A stretch of 64,000 bases of DNA from Paludibacteraceae bacterium. Lineage in GTDB: Bacteria; Bacteroidota; Bacteroidia; Bacteroidales; Paludibacteraceae. The stretch is from positions 60,619 to 124,618 of the forward strand of contig JAKSKW010000002.1 in NCBI GenBank assembly GCA_024401495.1, read 5' to 3'. A program made the position numbers and the translations under genes. Positions 46,417 through 56,232 of this stretch are shown here, one piece after another. The notes below the pieces were generated by a model. That model searched no databases. It worked only from the letters and a program-made list of their open reading frames with translations, and was not told the origin of the DNA. How positions within the stretch are numbered: position 1 is the first letter of the stretch; each line of letters opens with the position of its first letter.

Positions 46417-47766
46417 CTATAATGTTACTTTATACGTTGCCATGCCTCCATTCCATTTAACCACGATAATATGTATCCCTGGAGTCACTTTGCTTGTGAA
46501 CTCAAATGGAGGTGTGTTGGGTAACTGATGCTGTTCTTCCAACGTCCCTGCTGTTGATATAATATCCACCGTCATTTCAGAATCGATCCCAGTGATACGG
46601 ATATTATTCCCGTCTACAAATAATGACGGCATGACAGTTGCGACATTCTTTGTATTAGAGAATGTGGAGTCTTGCTCTTCATTTTCAATATTGCTGTCGG
46701 CATACAATGGAGCCAATGCTTCAGCCCAAAGATGATGCATTGCTTGTCCACCACCAGTTGAACCATTTGGATGAACTCCGTCCGAACCGATTAATTCTGG
46801 ATGCTCCAAGAAGTAACTGTAAAAGTCTGGTCCGGGATGAAGGTTATTCTTCTCTGTCAATTCATCCACTGCATCAAGGAATTTCTTGTTGATCTGCCAA
46901 CCTGCTTTTGCCTCATTTGTGGCGATGATACGTGCCAAGACTGGCTCGATTCCGTGTGCTTTCGCAGAGTCGATGATAGTCTGCATGTTTCGCTTGAAGT
47001 TGGCAAGATTCCAATCTCCACCTCCCCACGCATCGTTAGTTCCCATCTCAATTGCCCAATGCTTAACATTGCCAGCATAAAGCAAGTAATCGTCAAGATG
47101 AGCAACAACCTCGCTGCTGTTGATGCATCCGATACCTCCACGCAGCATAGCCGGTGTGAAATTAGGGAATCTTCCGTTGATGATATTGGCTGTAGTGGAA
47201 TCAGTGTCTTGCTGCTTGATTCCCATCTGGCTGATACTTGTTCCCATAAAGAACCATGTGTCGTCTCCACCGTTGGAAGCGTCGAATGCTTCGATCTCAA
47301 GAATCTGACCTACCTCTTTTTCACTTACGAAGCGAAACCATGACATTCCGTCGAAATCGATATACACTCCACGTGCCATCACCGGATTGTCCTTAATCTC
47401 AGCAGCGACTGTCCAATCTCCATCTTGACCATTTGTTGAGTTGGCAGAAGTTAGGATTTTGAAGTCGCGTAGGGGAGTGCCGGAGTGGCTGCAACCTGAT
47501 GTGAAATTGGTCGCCCATGCACAGTCGCCATAGGATTCCCAAGTGATAAATAGACGTGTTGTACCTGAACCTACGTTTAAGGCTATGTCTTTAGCCGTAC
47601 ACTGCTTCCAGTTGGTAAGATCTCCATCTGTGATATAAGTATTGTTGCCGCTGCTTGTGTAAGCGGTCAAACCACGGCTCAATAGTTTGTTGGGAGTGAT
47701 CGCCGTCGCAGATCCTCCGATAGCAAACAGAAATGAGCATCCTAATATCTTAGTCCAATTGCGCAT
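46417..47766 (-). CDS. SGNH hydrolase with carbohydrate-binding-like N-terminus
   Basis: A secreted protein of 449 residues starting MRNWTKILGCSFLFAIGG (an ATG two codons earlier is possible). The N-terminal ~150 residues (SRGLTAYTSSGNNTYITDGD, then WTVAAEIKDNPVMARGVYI) look like a discoidin / F5/8-type carbohydrate-binding domain. The SGNH domain follows with WFFMGTSISQMG (nucleophile Ser in a GTS block), MGTNDAWGGGDWNL and SDGVHPNGSTGG with the Asp/His pair. The final ~75 residues (NIRITGIDSEMTVDIISTAG to GIHIIVVKWNGGMATYKV) resemble a type A T9SS tail. It is probably a surface carbohydrate esterase. Confidence 0.82.
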   Translation of the reverse strand: MRNWTKILGCSFLFAIGGSATAITPNKLLSRGLTAYTSSGNNTYITDGDLTNWKQCTAKDIALNVGSGTTRLFITWESYGDCAWATNFTSGCSHSGTPLRDFKILTSANSTNGQDGDWTVAAEIKDNPVMARGVYIDFDGMSWFRFVSEKEVGQILEIEAFDASNGGDDTWFFMGTSISQMGIKQQDTDSTTANIINGRFPNFTPAMLRGGIGCINSSEVVAHLDDYLLYAGNVKHWAIEMGTNDAWGGGDWNLANFKRNMQTIIDSAKAHGIEPVLARIIATNEAKAGWQINKKFLDAVDELTEKNNLHPGPDFYSYFLEHPELIGSDGVHPNGSTGGGQAMHHLWAEALAPLYADSNIENEEQDSTFSNTKNVATVMPSLFVDGNNIRITGIDSEMTVDIISTAGTLEEQHQLPNTPPFEFTSKVTPGIHIIVVKWNGGMATYKVTL

Positions 47767-47842
47767 GATCATTTGTTTAAGTTGTAAAGACGACTGTTGT
47801 TAATGTGTTAAGTATTGAATATTAATGTGTCTTAAATCAATT

Positions 47843-47851
47843 GCAAATGTA
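47843..47851 (-). promoter_or_regulatory. -7 element of the SGNH gene
   Basis: The minus strand reads TACATTTGC, about 75 bases before the start. No -33 was recognised. Confidence 0.45.
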
Positions 47852-47930
47852 GACTACAATGTAATGATGGTTAAGGAATATGGTTTCAAAAATATGGAAG
47901 ATTGTTTCAAAGAAAAATCAATCGTGAGTG

Positions 47931-48023
47931 ATGGCAATTCATATCTCTAAAAAGCATGTCGCATGGCTTTCTGATGACGAGGTTATCAGAAAGATAAAAT
48001 TGGAGAGAAGTTTGGAGGAATAA
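47931..48023 (+). CDS. Possible 30-residue protein
   Basis: A short frame opens with MAIHISKKHVAW and ends RKIKLERSLEE. Its stop codon lies inside the stem of a strong plus-strand terminator, which suggests that a plus-strand transcript ends here. The sequence is charged, and I do not recognise it. No clear promoter was found, so it may be chance. Confidence 0.3.
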   Translation: MAIHISKKHVAWLSDDEVIRKIKLERSLEE

Positions 48024-48040
48024 TCATTCCTCCTTTTTTT
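48014..48040 (+). terminator. Terminator, plus-strand orientation
   Basis: GGAGGAAT / ATTCCTCC with a 4-base loop is followed by TTTTTTT on the plus strand. It also sits just past the end of the minus-strand regulator gene and could act on both strands. Confidence 0.7.
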
Positions 48041-51000
48041 ATCTCGCTTCCTTTGGCGAATTTCCGAAAGCTTGCTTAAAGCGTCGGCTGAAATACAATG
48101 GATCGTTAAAACCGACGGCATAAGCGACGTCGCTCACTGATTTGTCTCCACCGGCCAACAACTCTTTTGCCTTGTTGAGTCGGTACTCAGTAAGAATCTC
48201 CATAGCAGTCTTGTCTGTTATGGCTTTCAGGCGTCGGCAAAGTGTCGACTTGCTCATTCCTAAATCCTGGCAGAACTCAGTCAATGAATAGAGTGGGTTG
48301 GTGTAGTTTTCTTTTACTAAAAGTAAGATTTTCTCCAATAGTGGATTAATCTTTTCTGTAGGCTCCGACTCGTTTCCTTCCAATGATTTTGTCAATGCCG
48401 TCACCTGTAATTTCTGATGCCACATCAAGAAATTGCAGATCTTCACAAGCAATTCGTCGTCGCCAAACGGTTTTGCTATATAGTCGATGGCTCCGATTGA
48501 GAGTCCTTTCATTCGGACATTGTCATCTGTCTTGGCAGATAGAAATAGCAGTGGAATATTCGACGTGATCAACTCTCCCGTCAATTTCTCACACATCTCC
48601 AATCCATTCATATTTGGCATTTCGACGTCGCTAAGAATCAAATCCGGCACATACTTCTGAGCCTCAGCGATACCTTGCTCGCCGTCGTGTGCCTGATGTA
48701 CTTCCACGTAAGGCGATAACAAGTCTGTGATGTGCTCCAGAATCAATTCATCATCGTCGACAACCAATATCTTTTTCCCAGAAAGAAGTTCCTTGTTGAT
48801 TTTCAACTCAATATCCTCCTTCTCCACCGATATCGTCTCCAATTTCTCGTCTGGACAATTTGGCAACGAGACGGTCACCGTAGTGCCGTGTCCAATCTCA
48901 CTCTCTATCTCAAGCTCTCCATCGTTCTTGTGTACATAGTCGAGCACTATTCGGAATCCGAATCCATAGCCCATCTCTTCTTCTGTTCCCGAAGTCGACG
49001 TGGTATTTTTGCCTGATAGGATTTCTTTGATTTTCTCTTTCGACATTCCGACTCCCTTGTCGATCACCTTGATAATGGTATAGACGTCGGTCTCTGATAA
49101 TTCCACAGATATCTTTTCTCCTTTGTCTGAGAACTTGATTGCATTGGTGATCAAATTACGTACGATTGCCGAGAACATTCGTGAATCCGACCATGTGGCA
49201 TACTGTGCTGTCCCGACCTGACTTAGCTTGATCTCTTTCTCGTCGGCCAAACCAGTCAATAGTGAGATCGCCTCAGCCACTAATGTGTTGGAGTCGATTT
49301 CTGACGGATGGTAGCTTGACTGTGTAGTTTCTCCGTTGGCCCACTGCAAAAGATTGATCATCTGGTTTTGCAAACCTTCCGACTCGTCAGCCAATTTGGT
49401 AATCATACGTTGTTGCTCAGCCGGAGTATAGATATGAGACAGCATTCGTTTCAATGTGGAGACGATAGCAAACATCGGATTCTTCAAGTCGTGAGCCACC
49501 ACCGACACCAACTGGTCTTTCTGCTTCAATGTGGCAAGCAAAGTCTCATTCTGTGCCTCGATTGCTGATTTTTGCTCTGATAATAGTGCATTTGCGTCGT
49601 TCAAATCACGAGTTCTCTCATCCACCATCTGTTGCAATTCGCGACGGTGTTCCTCCATTCTCCTCATTCTTGCTCTATAGAAAATATAGAGAAGTGCTGC
49701 AAGTAAAAGAGCTACAAGGCAGTAGAACCATATTGAGTTCCACCACGGTGATGATATGGTGATTGGCAGAGTGACTTGCTGCACAGGGACGTTGCCTGAG
49801 AATGCCGCCAACTCAATAGTGAAGTCACCGGCAGGAAGGTATGCGACGTCTATACTGCGTTTGTTTCCTAATTTTATCCATTCCAAACTAAGTTCAGGAA
49901 TACGGTATCTTGGTGATAGTTTGTTTGCCAATGAGAAGTCTACAAAGTCGAATCCTATTGAGAAACGGTTTTGATTATACGATAGGTTAAGTCTTTCCAA
50001 CGTATTCAATGGAGACGGAAGAATATCGCTTCCCACTGGAATGTTTTCCCCACAAACACTCAATTGCGAGAAATCCATGTGTCCGACGGTTCTGTTGGAT
50101 TTCACGTTGGGTTGGATGCATACGAATCCGTCTTTGCATCCGAAGTAGAGATTGCCATTTGGAGCCAACAAACATGCTCTGCCTGTGAAGTAGTCGTAGG
50201 AAGGAATGGCATTGGATGGCATTACTGATTCGTAGGTTTTGTTTTTTGTGTCGATTGCCAATATTCCATTCGATCCGCTTGCCCATAATATTCCGTTCTG
50301 ATCAATTTGCAACGATGAATATTCACCCATAGGAATATATCTTAGGGCGCCAAGAGACTTATTGTTTTCATTGAAATAGTAGATTCCTTTTGTCGTGGCT
50401 GCAAAAAGAATATTGTCGACGTCGCTCACACAGTGGTTGACATGTAAAGGATTTTTCGACAGTGATTTGTCGGCGTCAGGCAAAAGTGGTTTGAACTTGC
50501 CGGATTTGTTGCTCCAGATTGTTCTTGCTGTATAGATTATGATTGATCCGTCTGGCTTCTGACATGTACCCTCCACCCAGACGTCGGGGTAGTTGGCCAT
50601 GCTTGAATCCATAAGAACGAGTTTTTCCCATCGTCCATTCTTGCCACGGTAAACTCCATCTCCTGTGGCAGTGACGAAGATGGAACTGTCTGCCATAGTG
50701 CAGATGTTTTTCGTAGTGTAACGAGGATTCTCAATGCCGTTGTAGACGATCTTGGAGATTTTTCCCGTCTTCATGTTATAACGGTTGCTTTCGCCTCCCC
50801 AGTAACCGATTAGATAATCCTCCTTATCTTTGGCAATAGTAAGCACACTGTTCGTAGACAAACCTGTGATGTTGCGCTTCAACTGCATATTGGAATCAAA
50901 CAAAAAAAGTCCGCTTCCATCTGTACCCATCATCACATCACCGTTGTCGGCGGAACAGAATGAGGCTCCCACTGCTTTAGGAAATCCCACGTCTTTCGAT

Positions 51001-51998
51001 TTGATATAGGTGTAATCGTGTGTTGATGTGCTACGCCAAACTCCCGAACTCTGTGTCGATACCCAGATGTTGCCTTCTTTGTCAACAAAAAGGGAAGAGA
51101 TTTTGGAAAGGGCATCTTCAGGCTCGTTCAACGGCACAATTTTGTCATAGGTTAGTTTTTCTCCGTCGAAACGACACTTCCAAAGACCGTCGTTCAATGT
51201 CCCTATCCATAGATTTCCATTTTCGTCTGATGTCACGGAATTTACATAGTTGAACGGAGTGTTGATTTTTTGTATTGCTGGAGTGCTTTTCTCATCTTTG
51301 ACTTCTGCTATCCACATATCTCCGATGGCAGAACAAAGTAAAATATGGTCGTTGTCGAGATATAGTAGGTTTGAAATTAAATGGTCTAATAGGTTGAACG
51401 GTAGGGTGTTGCCATCTCTATCGAGAATAGCCAAACCATCATAATGACCTACCCAATAGCGTCCGAATTTGTCGATACAGACATCAAGCACATGGTTGGC
51501 ATAGTTTGGTGCTGCCTTTTGAAACTGGTTTGTGGCACCGTCGAAACGGAATAAACCACAAGCTGATGCGAGTAGGTTCTCACCATTAGGTTGACGGGAG
51601 AATCCCTTTAGGTTATGTTTGTATTGGTCATTAGGCAAAAATGAGGAAATATCCTCGAATGAACCCGTCAATTCATTGTAGGAGAATAGGACCTGGTTGG
51701 CACTTGAGAAAGTAGGTTTGCCGTTAGGAAGAAGGAAAGCATAGTTGATGTCGTTACGCAACATCACGGAGTCGGAGAAAAGATTGAAATTTTTGAAATT
51801 CATACCGTCGAAACGGCTTATTCCAAATTGCGTCGCCATCCAGATGAAACCGTTCGTGTCCTGACAAACAGCATTCACCGAGTTGCTAGTCAAACCATCT
51901 TCCACTGTGTAGTGGGCAAACAACATGCGCTCAGCTTTTATCTCAGTGAGAGACAAAAGCATCATTATAAAGATTGATATTTTATTGAAAATAGCCAT
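48039..51998 (-). CDS. Hybrid two-component system regulator (reg_prop/HTCS)
   Basis: A 1319-residue single-protein signalling system. A signal peptide leads into a periplasmic two-part beta-propeller with reg_prop repeats (GLTSNSVNAVCQDTNGFIWM, VDKEGNIWVSTQSSGVW) and a Y_Y_Y domain. A membrane segment (WFYCLVALLLAALLYIFY) is followed by HisKA with His836 in VVAHDLKNP and a HATPase (KVIDKGVGMSKEKI, YGFGFRIV). A receiver with Asp1124 in LILSDVEMP and a C-terminal AraC HTH (VSDVAYAVGFNDPLYFSRRF) end the protein. HTCS proteins sense glycan fragments and control nearby polysaccharide-use genes. No susCD pair is adjacent; candidate targets are the MFS gene upstream and the SGNH gene downstream. 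A TATTTTTGT at 52023-52031 may be its -7 box. Confidence 0.92.
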   Translation of the reverse strand: MAIFNKISIFIMMLLSLTEIKAERMLFAHYTVEDGLTSNSVNAVCQDTNGFIWMATQFGISRFDGMNFKNFNLFSDSVMLRNDINYAFLLPNGKPTFSSANQVLFSYNELTGSFEDISSFLPNDQYKHNLKGFSRQPNGENLLASACGLFRFDGATNQFQKAAPNYANHVLDVCIDKFGRYWVGHYDGLAILDRDGNTLPFNLLDHLISNLLYLDNDHILLCSAIGDMWIAEVKDEKSTPAIQKINTPFNYVNSVTSDENGNLWIGTLNDGLWKCRFDGEKLTYDKIVPLNEPEDALSKISSLFVDKEGNIWVSTQSSGVWRSTSTHDYTYIKSKDVGFPKAVGASFCSADNGDVMMGTDGSGLFLFDSNMQLKRNITGLSTNSVLTIAKDKEDYLIGYWGGESNRYNMKTGKISKIVYNGIENPRYTTKNICTMADSSIFVTATGDGVYRGKNGRWEKLVLMDSSMANYPDVWVEGTCQKPDGSIIIYTARTIWSNKSGKFKPLLPDADKSLSKNPLHVNHCVSDVDNILFAATTKGIYYFNENNKSLGALRYIPMGEYSSLQIDQNGILWASGSNGILAIDTKNKTYESVMPSNAIPSYDYFTGRACLLAPNGNLYFGCKDGFVCIQPNVKSNRTVGHMDFSQLSVCGENIPVGSDILPSPLNTLERLNLSYNQNRFSIGFDFVDFSLANKLSPRYRIPELSLEWIKLGNKRSIDVAYLPAGDFTIELAAFSGNVPVQQVTLPITISSPWWNSIWFYCLVALLLAALLYIFYRARMRRMEEHRRELQQMVDERTRDLNDANALLSEQKSAIEAQNETLLATLKQKDQLVSVVAHDLKNPMFAIVSTLKRMLSHIYTPAEQQRMITKLADESEGLQNQMINLLQWANGETTQSSYHPSEIDSNTLVAEAISLLTGLADEKEIKLSQVGTAQYATWSDSRMFSAIVRNLITNAIKFSDKGEKISVELSETDVYTIIKVIDKGVGMSKEKIKEILSGKNTTSTSGTEEEMGYGFGFRIVLDYVHKNDGELEIESEIGHGTTVTVSLPNCPDEKLETISVEKEDIELKINKELLSGKKILVVDDDELILEHITDLLSPYVEVHQAHDGEQGIAEAQKYVPDLILSDVEMPNMNGLEMCEKLTGELITSNIPLLFLSAKTDDNVRMKGLSIGAIDYIAKPFGDDELLVKICNFLMWHQKLQVTALTKSLEGNESEPTEKINPLLEKILLLVKENYTNPLYSLTEFCQDLGMSKSTLCRRLKAITDKTAMEILTEYRLNKAKELLAGGDKSVSDVAYAVGFNDPLYFSRRFKQAFGNSPKEAR

Positions 51999-52020
51999 TA
52001 ATCCTTTCTTATTCCTAATG

Positions 52021-53310
52021 CTACAAAAATAAGAAAAGATGTTTACTTATGCAATCTTTCGTTTTCGTCTTCGTTATGGTTTTCGTTATCGTTTTCGTTT
52101 TCGTCAACGTTTTATTCTTCGGCTTTCCATTACGGCTCCACAATATCGAAGCAAGAGTCACCATCGCAATACTCAAAGTCCATACGTAGACGAAAGAGAC
52201 TCTCAATCCGAAAGCATCAGCGATGTTGGCAATCAAGAACGGACCGAATAGGAAACCAGTGCCGCTGATAGTGTTGACCATTGCGATACCTGTGCCTGGA
52301 GTTACGTCGGGCTGGCTACCTGCCTGGCTATATACGATAGGAACGATGCAACTCATACCGATACCTGTGATGAATAGAGCCACCACTGACACTGCAAATG
52401 CGGCGTCGCCAAAAGAGGCTGCACTTGCAAACAAAGCCAATCCAAAGCATGCGATACAGCTGCACACCACCAAAATGAATGTTTCTGAGAATCTGTTTCT
52501 TACGATGTCTCCCATGAAACGTCCGACCGACATGAATGCGGCGTAGGCGGCCAAACCTAATGGAGCGAGGTTCTGAGGAAGCGTGATCACCTCGTTCATA
52601 TAGGTAGTGCTCCACGTCGACACAACACCTTCAATCACACGGCTGAAAAGAGCAAAAAACGCGATCAAAAGCAAAATGCCCTTTGGAAAAAGCAGACGGA
52701 ATTTCTTGTCCTCCGTGTTTTTCTTCGGTCTCTCTCTGATCAAAAAGCGACGCAAGAGAATCAATTCGGCGTAGACGCCTCCGGATGCTGTGGCAAAGTG
52801 AGCCCACGTCGGAATATCCAAAGTCAGGAATGCTATGGCGACGAGAGCACCTGTCAGCGTGCCGACGTAGTAGATAGCATGGAATTTGCTTAGAATACTG
52901 CGTTTATAGGCCTTCTCAACGAGGATTGAGTTTCCGTTGATGGCGATATCGAAAAGCGACACGAACATACCGTAGCCAACGCAGACAGGATATAGAAGGT
53001 ATTTCGACGGCATGACTGGAATCAACGCAAACAGCGTCGCCACGATGAATCCCATCAGAGTCAGATTCTTGCTACCATAACGGTTGGCAAGGTTGGAGCA
53101 GATAGGCATGATAAGCAATCCGCCGATCGACATCGACAGCTCCATCAATCCAAGACCGGTGAAATTAAAATCGTAGATGATTTTCAGAGCAGGCATTCGT
53201 GAGAATAGGGTAGCGAATGTGAAACCTGCGAAGAAATACATAGTCATCAGTGCATAGCGGGCATGGTTCTTCGCCAGACGCAATTCCGCTGCTGAATAAA
53301 TCTTATCCAT
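52021..53310 (-). CDS. MFS transporter with repeat-encoded C-terminus
   Basis: A 429-residue major facilitator protein with about 12 hydrophobic segments, starting MDKIYSAAELRLAKNHARYA. A longer frame to 53424 crosses a palindrome and a -7 element and is rejected. Segments include YALMTMYFFAGFTFATLFSR, the LANRYGSKNLTLMGF loop between TM2 and TM3, and NTISGTGFLFGPFLIANIAD. The substrate is unknown; sequence feel is that of sugar or fucose-type MFS proteins of Bacteroidetes. The last ~28 residues (NKTLTKTKTITKTITKTKTK, then a hydrophobic end) are encoded by the hexamer repeat at 52058-52111. This is a non-conserved tail, probably created when the repeat displaced the original stop. It lies directly upstream of the HTCS gene. 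Confidence 0.8.
   Translation of the reverse strand: MDKIYSAAELRLAKNHARYALMTMYFFAGFTFATLFSRMPALKIIYDFNFTGLGLMELSMSIGGLLIMPICSNLANRYGSKNLTLMGFIVATLFALIPVMPSKYLLYPVCVGYGMFVSLFDIAINGNSILVEKAYKRSILSKFHAIYYVGTLTGALVAIAFLTLDIPTWAHFATASGGVYAELILLRRFLIRERPKKNTEDKKFRLLFPKGILLLIAFFALFSRVIEGVVSTWSTTYMNEVITLPQNLAPLGLAAYAAFMSVGRFMGDIVRNRFSETFILVVCSCIACFGLALFASAASFGDAAFAVSVVALFITGIGMSCIVPIVYSQAGSQPDVTPGTGIAMVNTISGTGFLFGPFLIANIADAFGLRVSFVYVWTLSIAMVTLASILWSRNGKPKNKTLTKTKTITKTITKTKTKDCISKHLFLFL
52058..52111. repeat. Hexamer repeat inside the MFS gene 3' end
   Basis: On the plus strand this is TTTTCG/TCTTCG/TTATGG-type units, the complement of ACGAAA/ACGAAG. Read in the gene it gives alternating Thr-Lys and Thr-Ile codons. 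Confidence 0.9.
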
Positions 53311-53349
53311 TTTAGAATTTAGTTTATATTCTAGTGCTTGTTGTATTGT

Positions 53350-53374
53350 GTAGAGACGGGGCATGTCCCCGTCT
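53350..53374. repeat. GTAGAGACG-family palindrome in the MFS leader
   Basis: The core AGACGGGG / CCCCGTCT (53354-53374) is preceded by GTAG. It falls between the -7 element at 53421 and the MFS start at 53310. Confidence 0.65.
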
Positions 53375-53420
53375 TTATTGATTATTATCGGGGGTATTCT
53401 CCTCTCCGATAAAATCGAGC

Positions 53421-53429
53421 GCAAAATTA
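53421..53429 (-). promoter_or_regulatory. -7 element of the MFS gene
   Basis: The minus strand reads TAATTTTGC, 110 bases before the MFS start. The rest of 53430-53577 is AT-rich with ATTACGAATTATG repeats and no gene. Confidence 0.45.
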
Positions 53430-53577
53430 CAAAATTTTATAACAGAGATATAGTGTATATTTAGATAATTTTATGAATACGTCTTTAGCCGTTTAATGTT
53501 GGTATACTTTTGTGATTGTATACACCAATAAGTCGGCTTGTACCGACAATTACGAATTATGCATTATGAATTACGAA

Positions 53578-54909
53578 TTATTTTATTCCTCTCGCCATTC
53601 TCACAGTATCCCACGCCTTGTTGATCTGCTTCATTGTCTCTGTGGCTTGACGAATGGCTTCGTCGCCTAAAGCGGAGAATTTATCGGGGTGGTACTCCTT
53701 TGCCAAAGCACGGTAGGCTTTTTTGATTTCCTCGTCAGAAGCATTGCCTGCGACTTTAAGAATTTCGTATGCGTCATACAAATCTGAACTATGTGATGCA
53801 TTCGATTGATTTGTGTTGTGGTAAGATTCGTTATTATTGTTTTGGGACTCGTTGGATCTGTTAGATGACGATTTTGAATAGTCGTTGTTTTTCTTTTGGT
53901 TGTTTCCAGTATTGTGTTTATACGAACCTCCTTTATGTTTTTTCTTGAATATCTTTCTTATTCTCTGATACTCTTTATGTGTTATTTTTAGTTCATTAGC
54001 GATTTTTACTAAGAGTTCACCTTCTTCTATTGTGACCTCATCGTCTGCGTATGCCACTTCCATCAACTCCATTATTATTTCGCTCTTGGATGCGAGGTCA
54101 AATTGTTTGTTGATGCTTTCGCAAATATATTTTAAGGTATACGTGTACAGATTGCGATTGTCAAGAATATTCTTAAACTGTAGAAGCGCTTCTTTTTGTA
54201 AAGAAAGTGTATTGTAATACCTTTGAATAGTTAGTTTTACTTTGTCCAACTCACAACTCATCAGCCTATCGTCGGCTTTCATTACTTCAGCGATCAATAG
54301 AAGAATGGCATATCTGAAATCTGATACGTTATTAGTGAAGTCTTGTTCCTCTTCGTTATCTTCTTTATCACTTTTTGAACGTCTGTTTAAGAAACGGTTG
54401 TAAAGTAAATGAAACTCGTTGTCGCTGAAATTCAAACGCTTGGCGATTTTCTTTATTGTCAAGTTTTCATCAATGGCATAGTAATTGTCGGCATAGGCAA
54501 CAGAAAGCAAATCGACGAGAATTTGCTCTTTTGCTTTTTTATTTAGATTTATATTGAGGAATCCGCATGATTCGTTTATGTCGTGGTGTTGTTTGAGCAG
54601 TTTTCTGAATTCCTTTTTTGAATTATTCAATACATTTAACCTGTGATTGGCATAATACTTGTTGATGATTGAAAATGCTTTTTCAATCTCAATGTTTTTC
54701 TGCTTGTTATCTGCCGACACTACCTCCGCAAGTAGAATTAATATATGGAGGTTCACTTCGTCTTGTTTCTCATTTGTGGTGTCGTCTTTATAATCCAATA
54801 GAACAAGGCCAAGCAATATAGGTACTATAGAATAATATGCAGGTGCCCCAAATAAGAGAATTAAGATACCGATTGCAAAGAAGACAACTCCGCCAATTAT
54901 ATTTTTCAT
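53578..54909 (-). CDS. TerB-J protein A (membrane-anchored, two TerB-like domains)
   Basis: A 443-residue protein with an N-terminal membrane hairpin ([20 protein letters not shown] and [15 protein letters not shown]). A first TerB-like helical domain follows (about 50-180: [16 protein letters not shown], then [20 protein letters not shown]). A second is at about 203-325 ([20 protein letters not shown], then [20 protein letters not shown]). An Asn/Ser-rich linker and a J domain (376-443) end the protein. The HPD motif is intact ([14 protein letters not shown], His407). The order membrane, TerB, J matches DjlA-type DnaK co-chaperones, here with doubled TerB. It is the last gene of a tandem array on this strand. 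The client is unknown. Confidence 0.82.
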   Translation of the reverse strand: MKNIIGGVVFFAIGILILLFGAPAYYSIVPILLGLVLLDYKDDTTNEKQDEVNLHILILLAEVVSADNKQKNIEIEKAFSIINKYYANHRLNVLNNSKKEFRKLLKQHHDINESCGFLNINLNKKAKEQILVDLLSVAYADNYYAIDENLTIKKIAKRLNFSDNEFHLLYNRFLNRRSKSDKEDNEEEQDFTNNVSDFRYAILLLIAEVMKADDRLMSCELDKVKLTIQRYYNTLSLQKEALLQFKNILDNRNLYTYTLKYICESINKQFDLASKSEIIMELMEVAYADDEVTIEEGELLVKIANELKITHKEYQRIRKIFKKKHKGGSYKHNTGNNQKKNNDYSKSSSNRSNESQNNNNESYHNTNQSNASHSSDLYDAYEILKVAGNASDEEIKKAYRALAKEYHPDKFSALGDEAIRQATETMKQINKAWDTVRMARGIK

Positions 54910-54927
54910 GATTTTATATCTGTGTGA

Positions 54928-56169
54928 TTATTTAATACCTCTTGCCATCTTCACCGTATCCCAAGCCATATTGATTTGCTTCATCGTTTCTGTAGCTTGA
55001 CTGATAGCCTCGTCGCCAAGCGTGTAGACTTTGTCGGGATGGTATTTGGAAACCAATGCTCGGTAGGCTTTCTTCACCTCTTCATCAGAGGCGTTGGTTT
55101 TTACCCCTAGTATTTCGTAGGCAAACTTCTCTTTTGATGACAAATTATCGGAACGACGTGAATTGTTTTCGTTATCGTCATCGTTATACTTCCCCTCTTT
55201 GTACTTTTCCTGGAAGATATTGTGGATGCTTTTAAGCTGTTGTTTGCTGAATCCCAAACTGGTTGCAATAGACGATATCGTATAAGATTCGACGGTGTCG
55301 TATTGGTCGTCGGCGTATGCTACAGCCAACAACTCCATGATGAGTTCGGATTTGGCTACATAGTCGAATTTATTGTTGATATTGTTGCAGATGACACCGA
55401 TATGGCGGCTGTACACACTGTTGAGGATGGTCTGAAACTGTTTTAGGGCGCTCTTCTGTTTCGCCTCGGAATCATAGTAGCGACGGATGGTTGTCTTTAC
55501 TCTGTCGAATTCACAATCCTTCAGTTGCTTGTTGGATTTCATCACAACAGCTAGCAACTCAAGGATGGAATATCTGAAATTATCCGATTCATCTCTCGCG
55601 TCGCCTTTAGATTTTTTTCCATATTTATATTCCACCAAGAAACGATTGTAGATAATTGCGTAGTCGTTTGGCAGTAAATCCAAATGCTTAAATATCTGGT
55701 GGATTTCAAACTCCTCTCCGTATTTTTTCCCTGTGCTCTGATATTCACCGTCGGCATACGCTATCCACAACAAATCTTTGATGAGGTCTGATTTTTCCTG
55801 ATAGTTAAGCTCTTTATTGATGGCATCGTATATCTTTCCAAAATCGCTTGCATTATTGTCGTTAAGGCATTCCTTGAATTTGTTTAGAGAGTATATCCCA
55901 TAGTCGCCTGTGCCGAAGTATTTTTCGATTATTTTTTTTACCTCATCCAATTCACAAACCATTTGTTTGCCATCGGCATTCATCACTTTGGCCATCAACA
56001 CAAGAATACATTCGTTGACGTGATTTGGGTATTCTCTTTTTTTCTTCTCCTTATTATTGTATTCTCTTCTTGAATCATAATTCTGAGAAGAGGGAAGCAT
56101 CATAATTGCGAACATGCATATTCCCAACATAAATAATAAGGTTGTTAAAACAAGCTCCAACTGTCCCAT
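54928..56169 (-). CDS. TerB-J protein B
   Basis: A 413-residue protein starting [20 protein letters not shown], one membrane segment. The frame is open 21 codons further (to 56232), but a -7 element at 56192-56200 lies in that extension. Two TerB-like domains are present ([20 protein letters not shown], then [14 protein letters not shown]; and [20 protein letters not shown], then [14 protein letters not shown]). A charged linker follows ([15 protein letters not shown]), then a J domain with intact HPD ([20 protein letters not shown], His377). The acidic pairs in AYADG/AYADD are the TerB positions that could bind metal. 18 bases separate it from gene A. Confidence 0.8.
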   Translation of the reverse strand: MGQLELVLTTLLFMLGICMFAIMMLPSSQNYDSRREYNNKEKKKREYPNHVNECILVLMAKVMNADGKQMVCELDEVKKIIEKYFGTGDYGIYSLNKFKECLNDNNASDFGKIYDAINKELNYQEKSDLIKDLLWIAYADGEYQSTGKKYGEEFEIHQIFKHLDLLPNDYAIIYNRFLVEYKYGKKSKGDARDESDNFRYSILELLAVVMKSNKQLKDCEFDRVKTTIRRYYDSEAKQKSALKQFQTILNSVYSRHIGVICNNINNKFDYVAKSELIMELLAVAYADDQYDTVESYTISSIATSLGFSKQQLKSIHNIFQEKYKEGKYNDDDNENNSRRSDNLSSKEKFAYEILGVKTNASDEEVKKAYRALVSKYHPDKVYTLGDEAISQATETMKQINMAWDTVKMARGIK

Positions 56170-56191
56170 CTGTATAGTATAATAATATGTA

Positions 56192-56200
56192 GCAAATATA
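56192..56200 (-). promoter_or_regulatory. -7 element of TerB-J gene B
   Basis: The minus strand reads TATATTTGC, 23 bases before the ATG at 56169. Gene B can thus be transcribed on its own. Confidence 0.55.
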
Positions 56201-56232
56201 TCAATTTTAAGATGTGTTCGCCAATTCAGCAT

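Noticed and set aside
46801..47343. Plus-strand open frame of 180 codons opposite the SGNH gene
   Set aside because: It is the shadow of a clearly recognisable minus-strand hydrolase and has no family motif.
46417..47766. GTS instead of GDS at the nucleophile of the SGNH hydrolase as a loss of function
   Set aside because: The other catalytic motifs are intact and GTS-type blocks occur in active SGNH subfamilies, so it is not evidence of inactivation.
53311..53424. N-terminal extension of the MFS transporter
   Set aside because: It crosses a GTAGAGACG-type palindrome and the -7 element at 53421; the hydrophilic start at 53310 is typical.
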